Positions 9,156-19,856 of a stretch of DNA of 64,000 nt are shown piece by piece. Origin of the DNA: Planctomycetota bacterium (GTDB lineage: Bacteria > Planctomycetota > UBA1135 > UBA2386); NCBI GenBank assembly GCA_020638735.1, contig JACKHZ010000009.1:682001-746000 (forward strand), given 5' to 3'. The stretch's first letter is position 1; each line of letters begins with the position of its first letter. The notes beneath the pieces are model-generated. The model saw only the letters and a program-made list of their open reading frames with translations, searched no databases and was not told where the DNA came from. The translations under genes were made by a program, and so were the position numbers.

Positions 9156-10259
9156 TCATGCCTGTTCCTCGGCGCCGTGCAGCGCGCCGGCGACGATCTC
9201 CTGCAGTTCGGCCAGCACCGACTCGGTGTCGGTGCCCGGTCGGCACTGCGCGGCGGCGAGCGCCTCGCCGTAGACGCAGATGCAGATGCGGCCGAACTCG
9301 CCTTCGACGACGGTCTTGCTGGCGCTGCCGATGTCGAGCCGGCGCGAGAACCGGTGCGCCGCCTTGGCGGTGACACGCACGATGCGCAGGAACGGGTCGC
9401 GGCCGTCGCGGATCGCCCCCTTCACGAGGGCCTTGGAGCCGCGGATGAAGGTCGCCTTCTCGACGCCGTCGAGCTGCGCGACGTGCCCGAGCCCTTCGCG
9501 CACGCTGCCGAGCGTACGGTCGGCGGTCGGCGCCGGCGCCGCGGCGTGCAGCGACGGGTGCAGCAGGCTGCCGTGCGTCTCGACGTCGTCGAACAGCGCG
9601 TCGACGTCGGTGCCGCGATCGGGAAGCCGCGCCACGTGGCTCAGCAGCGCCTCGACCTCCTGGTCGGCGGGGTCGAGCTGACGCAGCGCCTCGATGTGCT
9701 GCTGGGCCTCCTGCACCGCGCCGACGCGATACAGCACCTCGCCGAGCAGGCGGCGGGCCTGCTGGTCGGCGGGATCCATCGTCACCGCGCGGCGCAGACA
9801 CTCGACGGCCTCGTGGCCTTCGCGCGCCGCGAGGTCGCGGTAGAAGCTCGTCAGCCGGGCCTGCCCCAGCACCAGCCAGCAGCCGGCGTCGTCGGGGAAG
9901 CGCAGGCTCCACTCCTGACACAGGGCCTGCAGCGCGCCGTTGTCGCCGAGGTCGACCAGGATCGTCGCCAGCTCGCGATAGACCTTCGGGTTGGGCGAAC
10001 GAGTCAGCCGCGCGCGCAGGTCCTGCACGCGACGGTTGCGCAGCCCGCGCCTCGCGCAGTCGAGCAGCTGCCGCAGCTCGATGGACTTGGGGAACAGAGC
10101 CAGGCCGTCTTCGGCCATGCTCTCCGCCTTGTCGTGCAGGTCGAGGTTGATGTAGACCTGGCCCAGGTCGACGAACGTCGACGGGGACGGCTGCTCCTTG
10201 GCGCGCTGCTCGAGCCGCCGCAGCTCCTTCCAGATCTTCATGCGCTGGATCAGGTGCAT
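9156..10259 (-). CDS. TPR protein with C-terminal roadblock-like domain
   Basis: A 367-residue cytoplasmic protein. Residues about 25-240 hold several tetratricopeptide-like helix pairs (for example FVDLGQVYINLDLHDKAES, and VLYRVGAVQEAQQHIEALR). The last 110 residues, from VAQLDGVEKATFIRGS to the end, have the strand-helix pattern of a roadblock/LC7 domain. It would therefore join the GTPase regulators to larger assemblies. The start at 10259 (MHLIQRMK) lies 14 bases after the stop of the large DUF4388 gene; a longer in-frame start would overlap that gene by about 100 bases. Function is inferred from domains and context. Confidence 0.75.
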   Translation of the reverse strand: MHLIQRMKIWKELRRLEQRAKEQPSPSTFVDLGQVYINLDLHDKAESMAEDGLALFPKSIELRQLLDCARRGLRNRRVQDLRARLTRSPNPKVYRELATILVDLGDNGALQALCQEWSLRFPDDAGCWLVLGQARLTSFYRDLAAREGHEAVECLRRAVTMDPADQQARRLLGEVLYRVGAVQEAQQHIEALRQLDPADQEVEALLSHVARLPDRGTDVDALFDDVETHGSLLHPSLHAAAPAPTADRTLGSVREGLGHVAQLDGVEKATFIRGSKALVKGAIRDGRDPFLRIVRVTAKAAHRFSRRLDIGSASKTVVEGEFGRICICVYGEALAAAQCRPGTDTESVLAELQEIVAGALHGAEEQA

Positions 10260-10273
10260 GGTGCGTCCTCGTA

Positions 10274-13200
10274 TCAGCGGAACAGGATTACCTCGGCGCC
10301 CGACGGCTGCGCGACCGCCTGGTCGTCGGCGCCGACGCAGCCCGGCGCCGGCCCGTCGAGCTCGTGCTCCCACAGGATGCGCAGGTCGTTGGCGTCGACC
10401 GCGAGCAGCGACGCGTGCGCCGGCGTGCGCGCCGTGCGCTCGACGCCGAGCTGCACCAGGGCCCGCGCGCCGGCCGTGCCGATGCGCTGGATCGGGTGGG
10501 CGATCGCCTGACGGGCGCGCACGACGCCGCTATGGCGGTCGATCGCGAGCAGCTCCCCGCCGACGTGGGTGAGCACCGCCGTCGGCGCCAGCGCCAGGTC
10601 GTCGTCGGTGGGCGTGCGGCCGAGCGAGACCGTCCAGCGCACCTTGCCGCTCTGCAGGTCGACGGCGCGGATCGCGCCGTCGGCGCAGCCGAAGAACAGC
10701 TCGTCGTCGTCCACCAGCACGCGGGTGCAGATGCCGCTCTGGCACCGCAGCATGCCGACGCTGCGACCATCCGTCGCGTCGAACACCATCAGCCGGCCGT
10801 CGGCGGTGCCGACGAACACGCGCCGCCGATCGATCGTCGGCACGCTGGCGCAGAGCCCTTCGAGCGCGACGCCCCAGAGGCGGCGTCCGCTGCTCTGTTC
10901 GTAGCAGTGCAGCACGCGGTCCTCGTCGACGACCGCGACGCGACCTTCGCCGGCCATCAGCGGCGTCGCCACCGGCGACGTCAGCTGGACCGGCCAGGCC
11001 CCGGCGTTGAGGCCGGGCTCGACGGCGACGCACTCGATGGTGTTCTCGTTGGTGGCGAAGAACACGCGACCGCCCTGCACGCGCGGCGTGCCCTCCACTT
11101 CCTTGAGGCCGCCGAGCTCCAGCTCCTGGCGACTGCCGCCGTCGACGCGCGACATGGCGAGCTTGCCGCCGCGCAGCCCGACCGCCAGCCAGCCGTCGCC
11201 GATGCCGACGCCGGTCTGCACCGCCTGGGCGAAGGAGATGCGACGCAGCGGCACCACCGTCAGCACGGCGTCCAGCTGCCCGGCCTGCTTGCCGTCGACG
11301 ATCAGCTCGCGCGGCTCGAAGCCGTCGAGTCGCGCCACCAGGCGCGCCGGCTCAGCGGCGCCGACCAGCACCAGCCCCGGCGTCGTCACCGGCTCGGCCT
11401 TGCCGTCGACCAGACGCGTCAGCGGCTGGTCCCCTTGCAGCAGCACCGCGCCGGCCGGGCGCGTCACCACCATGACCGGCACCAGCGCGCGCCGCGCGCT
11501 CTCGGTGTGGTCGAAGTCCTCCTGCAGGCGCAGCGCGATCACCCGGGCCCCGGCCCAGTCCCCGGCCGCGACCTTCTCGTCGTAGACCGTCGCCAGCCGC
11601 CGCGACTCGGCGAGGAACTCCTGCAGGTTGGTCCAGGCGCGCTCGACCTGCTGTTCGAGCGCCCAGGCCAGGTCCTCGGCGGCGCCGGCCTTGGCGACCA
11701 GCTCGCGCACTTTGCCCAGCGCCTCGAACGACACCTCCGGGTGGCCGGCGAGGAACTGTTCGCGATGGCGGGCCCACTCGGCCTTGTACTCGGCGCGCAG
11801 CTTCTGCAGCGCGCGGGCCACCGCTGCCCGCTCCTTGTCGCGGCGCGCGTTGAACAGCTGTTCGGCGGTCTCGATCTTCTGCAGCTCGGCCTTGGCCTTC
11901 TGCACGGCGGTGGTCAGCGGATGCTGCAGCAGGAACGCCTCGAAGGCGCCGCGCGCGGCGGCGAAGTCCTCGTGCTCGACGAGGTCGCGCACGTCGAGCT
12001 GGGCGAAGTCCTCTTCGGCGCGTTCGTTGTAGAACCAGTAGCCCGAGCCGGCGACCAGCAGCAGGCAGAACAGCACCGCCAGCACGCTCAGCATGCGGCT
12101 GCGCCGGCGCGCGCGCTCGTCGAACTCGTAGAGGCGGCGCACCCGCTCGCTGATGTCGCTGCGGCTGCGGTCGATCAGCAGGATCTTCTGCAGATAGCCG
12201 ACCGCCTCCAGCGGCTTGTTCTGCCGCACCAGGTCGTCGGCGATCGACTCGTACAGCTGCACGACCCGCGTCTGGTCGCCCGCGCGCACGTGCACGTTGA
12301 CCAGCGCCTTCTTCAGGTCGGGGTCGTTCGGTTCGACCAGCAGCAGGCGCTCGAGCAGCGCGCGCACGCGCTGGATGTCGCCGAACTCGGTCAGCAGCTC
12401 GACCAGGGCCTTGCCCTCGGCGAGCGGATCGAAGTCGGCGACCTTGACGCCGTCCTGGCCGAGCGCCAGCTCGACCAGCCGTTCGCGCGCCTGCAGGTCG
12501 GTCGGCATCATGCGCCGGACCTCGAACAGGCAGCGAGCCGCACCGGCGAGGTCGCCGCTGCCGACCCGATGCTCCGCCTCGCACTCGAGATGGTAGACGG
12601 CGAGTTCGTATTCCTCGGCCGCCTGATAGGCCTTGGCCACCAGCGAATGGCTCTCCGGCAGGCCGACCTCGAGCTCGATGGCCCGCTCGTAGAGGGCGAT
12701 CGCGTCCTTGAGCCGACCGTCCTGCATGCACTCGTTGCCGAGCGGCACCAGCTCCTCCTGCGCCACCGGGGCGATCGCGCCGGCGTCGAGCAGCTGGCTC
12801 AGCGTCTTGCAGACGAGGAAGTTCGACAGCCCGGTCACCTCGATGACGCGGGCCACGTTGCGGCGGCCGTCGAGCAACTCGAAGACCGCCGGGCCGTCAG
12901 GGCCGTAGTCCTCGGCGTCGATGCTGTCGGCGGTCGCCACCAGCACCTCGGCCGTGCTCGGGATGCGCTCGCTGATGAAGGCCCACTCGTCGATGCGCCG
13001 GGCGGCCTCCATGATGACGCTGTCGCAGTTGAAGAAGAACCGCTCGTCGACGATGCCGTCGCGGCCCTCGAGCGTGCTGACGCGTTCGTGGAACTCGAAG
13101 CGGGCCTCGCGGCAGAAGAACAGGTCGTAGACCTCCTCCTCGAGCTCGAAGCGGTACTGATCCTCGAGCTCGGCGGCGTCGAGGTAGCCGCCGGCGAGCA

Positions 13201-13474
13201 GGCTGTCGGCCAGCGGCTGCCCCATGCGCAGCGAATGGTCGCGAGCCTCCTCCAGCGCCTGCTCCTGCAACCGACCGCTGCGCACGAACGCCGCCACCAC
13301 GCGGTCGAGCACCGCGTGCACGTTGTGGTGCACGGTGACCCCGCGCTGGTCGAAGTACAAGACCTTCCACAACTTCGCCGAATGGATGCTCAGCAGGCCG
13401 ACCTTCTTGTTGAGGGCCAGCATCTGGAACACCTGGGCCAGATCGACGCTGGCGAGATCCCCTCGAAGTGCCAT
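10274..13474 (-). CDS. DUF4388-TPR membrane protein with C-terminal PQQ/WD-like propeller
   Basis: A 1066-residue protein that heads the minus-strand block. Residues 1-150 match DUF4388 (PATAN): GDLASVDLAQVFQMLALNKK, then GLLSIHSAKLWKVLYFD. Residues about 245-450 are TPR-like. One transmembrane helix lies at 461-481 (MLSVLAVLFCLLLVAGSG), preceded by RRRSR, so the N-terminal part is cytoplasmic. A charged helical stalk follows, then a PQQ-like beta-propeller (about 750-1066: GRRLWGVALEGL, FVGTADGRLMVFDATDG, GKVRWTVSLGR) that would lie outside the membrane. DUF4388 proteins are often found with two-component or MglA/roadblock genes. A sensor or scaffold for the GTPase switch is the obvious inference. 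Confidence 0.8.
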   Translation of the reverse strand: MALRGDLASVDLAQVFQMLALNKKVGLLSIHSAKLWKVLYFDQRGVTVHHNVHAVLDRVVAAFVRSGRLQEQALEEARDHSLRMGQPLADSLLAGGYLDAAELEDQYRFELEEEVYDLFFCREARFEFHERVSTLEGRDGIVDERFFFNCDSVIMEAARRIDEWAFISERIPSTAEVLVATADSIDAEDYGPDGPAVFELLDGRRNVARVIEVTGLSNFLVCKTLSQLLDAGAIAPVAQEELVPLGNECMQDGRLKDAIALYERAIELEVGLPESHSLVAKAYQAAEEYELAVYHLECEAEHRVGSGDLAGAARCLFEVRRMMPTDLQARERLVELALGQDGVKVADFDPLAEGKALVELLTEFGDIQRVRALLERLLLVEPNDPDLKKALVNVHVRAGDQTRVVQLYESIADDLVRQNKPLEAVGYLQKILLIDRSRSDISERVRRLYEFDERARRRSRMLSVLAVLFCLLLVAGSGYWFYNERAEEDFAQLDVRDLVEHEDFAAARGAFEAFLLQHPLTTAVQKAKAELQKIETAEQLFNARRDKERAAVARALQKLRAEYKAEWARHREQFLAGHPEVSFEALGKVRELVAKAGAAEDLAWALEQQVERAWTNLQEFLAESRRLATVYDEKVAAGDWAGARVIALRLQEDFDHTESARRALVPVMVVTRPAGAVLLQGDQPLTRLVDGKAEPVTTPGLVLVGAAEPARLVARLDGFEPRELIVDGKQAGQLDAVLTVVPLRRISFAQAVQTGVGIGDGWLAVGLRGGKLAMSRVDGGSRQELELGGLKEVEGTPRVQGGRVFFATNENTIECVAVEPGLNAGAWPVQLTSPVATPLMAGEGRVAVVDEDRVLHCYEQSSGRRLWGVALEGLCASVPTIDRRRVFVGTADGRLMVFDATDGRSVGMLRCQSGICTRVLVDDDELFFGCADGAIRAVDLQSGKVRWTVSLGRTPTDDDLALAPTAVLTHVGGELLAIDRHSGVVRARQAIAHPIQRIGTAGARALVQLGVERTARTPAHASLLAVDANDLRILWEHELDGPAPGCVGADDQAVAQPSGAEVILFR

Positions 13475-13709
13475 GGGCAGTTACGTCGTGCGTTGGGAAG
13501 CAGGAGCGCTTCCGAGCTCCTATCGACCACCGGACCGGCCGGCCTGAGCCGGCCCGCACATTGGCCCCGGCCTGGGGCGCCGCGGCGCGCCCGGCCAACC
13601 GGGGAGCACCCCTGACCGGGACCGCTGCCCCCGGTCGGCCCGGGTCGGCCCCGGAACAGGCGCATCGCCGCCTTGCCGCGAGTCCGTCGGGGCCGTACTC
13701 TGCCCGCCG

Positions 13710-14414
13710 ATGCTCCCCGTCGGCCGAATCCTCCGCCTGGCCCGCGCTGCCGTGCACGCCGCGCTCGGCCGGGTCGCGTACCGACTCGGCATGCCGGCCC
13801 GGGCGCGCCGTCACTTCGAGCGCGTGCTGCTGCTGCGCGGCGCGAGCTTCGCCGCCTACGTGCACCTCGGCCGCATCGCCTTCGATCACGGCGACTACAG
13901 CGGCTGGCGCCGCGAGTTCGAACACGCCCGCCGCACCGACCCCGTGCGGTTCTCGCGGCTGCGTCACCCGCTGGAGCTGTTCGAGCCGCGCCTCGCTGGC
14001 ACGCGCTACGACGCGGTCGACGAGCTCGACGGTTTCGAAGGCACCGACGCGCGCGCGACGTGGCGCGCGCTGCGGCCGTTCGGCGCCAACGCGCGCCGCG
14101 ACACCCTGCCGACCGACGGCTTCGGCCGCGGCACGGACCTGCCGCTGGCCCCCGACTTCGATCCGCTGCTGCCGGGTCAGCAGCTCGACGAACGCCAGCC
14201 CGCCCCGTCGCACCCGGATCGGCCGGCCGAGACGCCGCCGCCGCGCCGCGCGGACGCGCCGCTGCACGACGTGGACCTGCCCGACGCGACGCTGCGCCAC
14301 GACGACTTCGCCTCCGACGCCGAACGGCGCCGGTTCCAGCTGCGACGCCCGATCGATCGCCGCGAGATCGCGCGCTGTGATCTCGACGATCTGTCCCGCC
14401 GTCTGTCGGGTTGA
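13710..14414 (+). CDS. Hypothetical protein with one TPR-like hairpin
   Basis: A 234-residue protein I do not recognise. The first 85 residues form paired amphipathic helices of TPR type (GMPARARRHFERVLLL, AYVHLGRIAFDHGDYSGWRREFEHA). The rest is Asp/Arg/Pro-rich and probably disordered, ending DLDDLSRRLSG. It has no signal peptide or membrane segment. It is transcribed away from the DUF4388 gene and lies 78 bases before the antiporter gene. The 235 bases upstream are very GC-rich and show no clear promoter. Confidence 0.6.
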   Translation: MLPVGRILRLARAAVHAALGRVAYRLGMPARARRHFERVLLLRGASFAAYVHLGRIAFDHGDYSGWRREFEHARRTDPVRFSRLRHPLELFEPRLAGTRYDAVDELDGFEGTDARATWRALRPFGANARRDTLPTDGFGRGTDLPLAPDFDPLLPGQQLDERQPAPSHPDRPAETPPPRRADAPLHDVDLPDATLRHDDFASDAERRRFQLRRPIDRREIARCDLDDLSRRLSG

Positions 14415-14492
14415 GCTCGAGCAGCCGAATCACCTCGCGCGACCCGCACGCCCAGGCGCTCGAGACCGCGTCCCCGCGCCATTCCTAGCCGC

Positions 14493-16310
14493 ATGCCGCA
14501 CGCCGACACGCTGCTGATCCTCGCGCTGCTGCTCGCCATCGGCGCCGCCGTGCAGTGGCTCGCCTGGCGGCTGCGCGTGCCGGCGATCCTGTTCCTGCTG
14601 CTGACCGGCTTCGTCGCCGGCCCGATCACCGGCTGGATCCATCCGGAGAAGGTGTTCGGCGACCTGTTCCGCCCGCTGGTGTCGTTGGCCGTCGGCATCA
14701 TCCTGTTCGAGGGCGGCCTGACGCTGCGCTTCCACGAGCTGCGCGGCGCCGGCGGCGTGGTGACGATGCTGTGCTCGGTCGGCGCGGCCGTGACCTGGGT
14801 GCTGACTACGCTCGCCGCGCACTACCTCGCCGACGTGTCGTTCGAGGTCGCGCTGCTGAGCGGGGCGATCCTCGTGCTGACCGGCCCGACCGTCGTCATC
14901 CCGTTGCTGCGCCACGTGCGCCCGCGCGAGCCGCTCGGCTCGGTGCTGCGCTGGGAAGGCATCCTGATCGACCCGATCGGCGCGGTGCTGGCGATCCTGG
15001 TGCTCGAGGCGCTGACCGACGTGCACGCCGGCGCCTTCGCGATCACCATGGGTGTGCTGCGCACGCTGCTGTTCGGCGGCGGCCTCGGCCTCGCCGGCGG
15101 CTGGCTGCTCGGCCGCGCGCTCGAGCGCTTCCACATCCCCGACCGCCTGCACGTGCCGGTGACCTTCGGCGCCGTGGCGCTGGCGTTCGCGCTCGCCAAC
15201 TGGCTGCAGCCGGAGTCCGGCCTGCTCGCCGTCACCGTGATGGGCATCGTGCTCGCCAACCGCGAGAAGCTCGACGTCGAGCACGTGCTCGAGTGGCACG
15301 AACCGCTGGTGACGATGCTGCTGGCGCTGTTGTTCGTGACCATCGCCGCGCGCCTGCCGCTGGCGACCTTGACCGCGCTCGGCAGCGGCGCGGTGCTGTT
15401 CACGCTGGCGCTGATCCTCGTCGTACGCCCGCTGTCGGTCGCGGTCGCGACGATCGGCAGCAAGCTGCCGTGGCGCGACCGCGCCTTCCTGATGGCGATG
15501 GCGCCGCGCGGCATCGTCGTCGCCGCGGTCAGCTCGGAGTTCTCGCTGCACCTCGAACACAGCGGCGTGCCCGGCAGCCAGCAGCTGGTCGCGCTGGTGT
15601 TCCCGGCGATCGTGCTCACCGTGGTCGCCTACGGCTTCGGCGCGCGACCGGTCGCGCGGTGGCTCGGCGTCGCGCGGCGCGACCCGCAAGGCGTGCTGCT
15701 GGTCGGCGCCGACCTGGTCGGCCGCGAGCTCGGCAAGGCGCTCGTCGACCAGGGCTTCGAGGTGCTGGTGGTCGACACCAACCACGCCCACACCACCGCC
15801 GCGCGCACGTCGGGGCTGCGCACCTGGCAGGGCAGCGTGCTGTCGCAGCGGTTCGCCGAGGAAGCGGACCTCGCCGGCATCGGCCACATGCTGGCGATGA
15901 CGCCGAGCGCCGAGGTCAACCGGCTGGCGCTCGAGCAGTTCGTGCCGACGTTCGGCCGCGCCTGCCTCTACCGCGCGTCGATCCCGGGCAAGAAGCGGCA
16001 GCCCGACGCGATCGGTCGCGCGCTGTTCGCCGACGAACTCGGCGTCGACCACCTGCGCGACGCGCTGCAGGGCGGCGCGCGCATCCGCGCCACGAAGCTG
16101 ACCGAGCAGTTCGGGCCGCAGCAGTACGAGCAGCAGTACGGCGGCCGGGCGCGGCCGCTGTTCGTCGTCGCCGACGGCAGGCTGACGGTCGTGACCACCG
16201 ACACGCCCGCGACGCTGAAGGTCGGCACCACGGTGCTGGCGCTGGTGCCGAAGGACGCCAAGGCCGAGGCACCCGCCGAGCCCACGCCGACGGCGACGAC
16301 CAAGGCCTGA
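14493..16310 (+). CDS. Cation:proton antiporter with TrkA-N (RCK) domain
   Basis: A 605-residue inner-membrane transporter. About twelve hydrophobic helices fill residues 5-390, with NhaP/CPA-type features LTGFVAGPITGWIHPE, ILFEGGLTLRF, GPTVVIPLLRHVRP and WEGILIDPIGAVLAI; the Asp in ILIDPIGA sits where CPA1 antiporters bind the cation. Residues 400-520 are a cytosolic Rossmann domain of the TrkA-N type (GVLLVGADLVGRELGKAL, LVVDTNHAH) that would sense NAD(H) or nucleotides. The tail (KAEAPAEPTPTATTKA) is disordered. Whether it moves Na+ or K+ cannot be told. NhaP2-like proteins have this same antiporter-plus-RCK layout. Confidence 0.88.
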   Translation: MPHADTLLILALLLAIGAAVQWLAWRLRVPAILFLLLTGFVAGPITGWIHPEKVFGDLFRPLVSLAVGIILFEGGLTLRFHELRGAGGVVTMLCSVGAAVTWVLTTLAAHYLADVSFEVALLSGAILVLTGPTVVIPLLRHVRPREPLGSVLRWEGILIDPIGAVLAILVLEALTDVHAGAFAITMGVLRTLLFGGGLGLAGGWLLGRALERFHIPDRLHVPVTFGAVALAFALANWLQPESGLLAVTVMGIVLANREKLDVEHVLEWHEPLVTMLLALLFVTIAARLPLATLTALGSGAVLFTLALILVVRPLSVAVATIGSKLPWRDRAFLMAMAPRGIVVAAVSSEFSLHLEHSGVPGSQQLVALVFPAIVLTVVAYGFGARPVARWLGVARRDPQGVLLVGADLVGRELGKALVDQGFEVLVVDTNHAHTTAARTSGLRTWQGSVLSQRFAEEADLAGIGHMLAMTPSAEVNRLALEQFVPTFGRACLYRASIPGKKRQPDAIGRALFADELGVDHLRDALQGGARIRATKLTEQFGPQQYEQQYGGRARPLFVVADGRLTVVTTDTPATLKVGTTVLALVPKDAKAEAPAEPTPTATTKA

Positions 16311-16355
16311 ACCCGCTTGTCCCGCATCCCGCCTGCACCTCATCATCCGCCGCCC

Positions 16356-17411
16356 GTGACCGCATCCGAGACGTTCCTCCAGCACCTGTCGCAGAGCTGC
16401 GGCGACGACACGTTCGTGCGGCTGACGCTGTCGTCGCCAACCGGGTCGCGGCAGCCGAAGCGCGTGCAGGTGCGCCTGGTCGAGCTGAAGGGCCAGCGCC
16501 ACCTGTCGTTCACCCGCAAGCACGAGCGCAACGACACCCAGGAGAACCTGCCGGTCGCCGACGGCGTCGCCGAGGTCGGCCGCATGCTGCCGCGCGACTA
16601 CCGTTCGGCGACGCTGCTGACGACCGCGGCCGACTGGCAGCTGCAGTGCGCCGACGGCAGCGAGGCGAAGCTGATCCGCCACAAGCCGAGCACCAAGGCC
16701 TCGCCGACGCGCGCCCACGACAAGGACAAGCCGACGCTGCTCGGCGAGCCGGCGCGGCGGTGGCTGCAGGCGCTCGACATCGTCTACGCACAGGGCCGCC
16801 CCAAGCGCAACCTCGCCCACAAGCACGCGCAGATCGACCGCTACGCCGAGCTGCTGCTGCACCTGCTGCGCGACGCCGGGCTCGAGGCGGGCTCCGGCCC
16901 GCTGAGGATCGCCGACGTCGGCTGCGGCAAGGGCCACCTGACGTTCGCCGCGTGGCACGTCGCCTCGCACGTACTGCGCCGCGAAGCCGAAGTGCTCGGC
17001 GTCGAGGCGCGCGACGACCTGGTCGCCGCCGCCACCAGGACCGCCGAAGGGCTCGGCGCGCGCGGCCTGCGCTTCGCCACCGGCGACATCGCCGACGCCG
17101 CGTTGCCCGAGCTCGACGCGCTGGTCGCGCTGCACGCGTGCAACACCGCCACCGACCACGCCATCCGCCGCGGCGTCGAGGCCTCGGTGCCGCTGATCGT
17201 CACCGCGCCGTGCTGCCATCAGGAGGTGCGGCCGCAGCTGCAGAGCCCCGAGCCGCTGGCGCCGGCGCTGAAGCACGGGCTGCTGGCCGAGCGCATGGCC
17301 GAGTGGGCGACCGATGCGCTGCGCGCGCTGGTGCTGGAGTGGTGCGGCTACCGGGTCAAGGTCGTCGACGCCACGGCGCTCCCCGGCAAGCCCGCGCAAC
17401 CCGCCGCGTGA
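16356..17411 (+). CDS. SAM-dependent methyltransferase, METTL25-like
   Basis: A 351-residue protein. The C-terminal half is a Rossmann methyltransferase: motif I RIADVGCGKGHLTFA, acidic strand VLGVEARDD, then FATGDI and LVALHACNTATDHAI. The sequence HACNTATDHA with a following APCCHQEV resembles METTL25/RRNAD-type methyltransferases. The N-terminal 130 residues form a substrate-recognition region rich in Lys and Arg (KRVQVRLVELKGQRHLSF), compatible with an RNA substrate. The GTG at 16356 is preferred over an earlier TTG (16317). The substrate is not known. Confidence 0.75.
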   Translation: MTASETFLQHLSQSCGDDTFVRLTLSSPTGSRQPKRVQVRLVELKGQRHLSFTRKHERNDTQENLPVADGVAEVGRMLPRDYRSATLLTTAADWQLQCADGSEAKLIRHKPSTKASPTRAHDKDKPTLLGEPARRWLQALDIVYAQGRPKRNLAHKHAQIDRYAELLLHLLRDAGLEAGSGPLRIADVGCGKGHLTFAAWHVASHVLRREAEVLGVEARDDLVAAATRTAEGLGARGLRFATGDIADAALPELDALVALHACNTATDHAIRRGVEASVPLIVTAPCCHQEVRPQLQSPEPLAPALKHGLLAERMAEWATDALRALVLEWCGYRVKVVDATALPGKPAQPAA

Positions 17412-17446
17412 TTCCCGGCCGCCCGCTCCCTAGACTGCTCGCCCCG

Positions 17447-18568
<1,122 letters not shown>

Positions 18569-18629
18569 GCCGACCGGCAAGCCGACGCTTCGCTCCCACC
18601 ACTCTCCCCCAGACCCCAAGACGACTCCC

Positions 18630-19007
18630 ATGCGTCCCAGCGACCTCAAGTTCCAGAAGAGCCACGAGTGGCTGAAGCTCGAAGGTGACATCGCCACCGT
18701 CGGCATCACCGACTTCGCCGTCTCGCACCTCAGCGACCTGGTGTTCCTCGACCTGCCGAACAAGGGCGCGTCGGTCACCGCCGGCGAGAGCTTCGGCGAG
18801 ATCGAGTCGGTCAAGGCGGTCAGCTCGCTCTACGCGCCGGTCACCGGTGAGGTCGTCGAGGTCAACAGCGACCTCGGCGACAACCTCGAGTGGCTGTCCG
18901 AAGAGCCGTTCGGCAAGGCCTGGATGATCAAGGTCAAGGTCACCGGCGCAACCGCCGAGCTGATGGACGGCGCGGCCTACGACGCGCACTGCAAGGCCGA
19001 GGGCTGA
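18630..19007 (+). CDS. gcvH: Glycine cleavage system H protein
   Basis: A 125-residue lipoyl-carrier protein that shuttles the methylamine group between P, T and L proteins. The lipoylation site is Lys62 in GEIESVKAVSSLYAP. The rest of the fold is typical: KSHEWLKLEGDIATVGITDFA near the start, then VVEVNSDLGDNLEWL, and a C-terminal helix after GKAWMIKVKV. Its length is normal for the family. It is placed directly after gcvT and just before a lipoate ligase that could attach its cofactor. Confidence 0.97.
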   Translation: MRPSDLKFQKSHEWLKLEGDIATVGITDFAVSHLSDLVFLDLPNKGASVTAGESFGEIESVKAVSSLYAPVTGEVVEVNSDLGDNLEWLSEEPFGKAWMIKVKVTGATAELMDGAAYDAHCKAEG

Positions 19008-19038
19008 GCGCCTGCGCGCCCCGCAACACGACACGCCG

Positions 19039-19767
19039 TTGCGGGTGATCGTCGACGGCCCGGGCGACGCCGCCTGGAACATGGCCGTCGACGCCGCGCT
19101 GCTCGAGCTCGCGTCGACACCGACGCTGCGCCTCTACGGCTGGTCGCCGCACGCGGTGTCGCTCGGCTGGTTCCAGCGCTTCGACGACTTCGCCGACCTG
19201 CCGCCCGACGCCGTCGTCGTGCGACGTCAGACCGGCGGCGGCGCGATCCACCACGGCGACGAGCTGACGTTCTCGCTGGCGCTCGACGCGGCCCTGTTGC
19301 CGGGTGTCGTCGCGCAGAGCTACGTGCTGCTGCACGACGCCGTCGTGCGCGCGCTCGCGGCGGTCGGTGTGACCTGCCGGCGCGCCGGGACCGGCCACCC
19401 CGCGGCGGCCCGGCCGGGCAACCGCTGGTGCTTCGCCGAACCCACCCCCGAGGACCTCGTCACCGCGCGCGGCAAGCTGCTCGGTTCGGCGCAGCGGCGC
19501 CTGCGCGGCGAACGGCCGCGCGTGCTGCACCATGGCTCCCTCGTGCTCGAACGGCCGGCGCTGACGCCGTTCGTCGCCGCGGTCGCCGATCAGCAGCCGG
19601 TCACCGCCGCGCTGCGGGCGCAGCTGGCGGACGCGATCGTCACCGAGCTGGCGGAAGTTCTCGGTCTGGCACATGTCGTCGGCTCGCTCGACGCGGACGA
19701 ACGCGCCCTCGCATCGACCCTGCAGCGCGAGGTCTTCGCCAGCGCCGATCACCTGCGCCGCCGCTGA
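19039..19767 (+). CDS. Lipoate--protein ligase A family protein
   Basis: A 242-residue protein of the LplA/BPL catalytic fold: NMAVDAALLELASTPTLRLYGW near the start, the lipoate-binding motif VVRRQTGGGAIHHGDELTFSL, and GKLLGSAQRRLRGERPRVLHHGSL, which holds the catalytic Lys (GKLLGSAQ). It probably lipoylates GcvH, encoded 31 bases upstream. It could be an octanoyltransferase (LipM type) rather than a true ligase; short length and lack of an accessory domain leave this open. The start is uncertain: TTG 19039 or GTG 19045. Confidence 0.82.
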   Translation: MRVIVDGPGDAAWNMAVDAALLELASTPTLRLYGWSPHAVSLGWFQRFDDFADLPPDAVVVRRQTGGGAIHHGDELTFSLALDAALLPGVVAQSYVLLHDAVVRALAAVGVTCRRAGTGHPAAARPGNRWCFAEPTPEDLVTARGKLLGSAQRRLRGERPRVLHHGSLVLERPALTPFVAAVADQQPVTAALRAQLADAIVTELAEVLGLAHVVGSLDADERALASTLQREVFASADHLRRR

Positions 19768-19856
19768 GCGCCGAACGTCAAGTCGAGGCCCGTGACGCGA
19801 CGAAGAACCCGTCGCCGTGACGCGGAGGAGGGGACCCGCGGCGGCCAGCCCAGGCC

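Noticed and set aside
10364..13615. Plus-strand open frame of over 1000 codons opposite the DUF4388 gene
   Set aside because: Composition is Arg/Ala/Gln/Val-rich without domains; the minus-strand frame has DUF4388, TPR, a membrane helix and a propeller. Such shadows are usual at this GC content.
14430..17399. Minus-strand open frame of nearly 1000 codons opposite the antiporter and methyltransferase
   Set aside because: Spans two real genes and is Gln/Arg/His-rich; a GC-driven shadow.
17412..17446. Glycine riboswitch before gcvT
   Set aside because: Only 35 bases separate gcvT from the preceding stop, too short for the aptamer.
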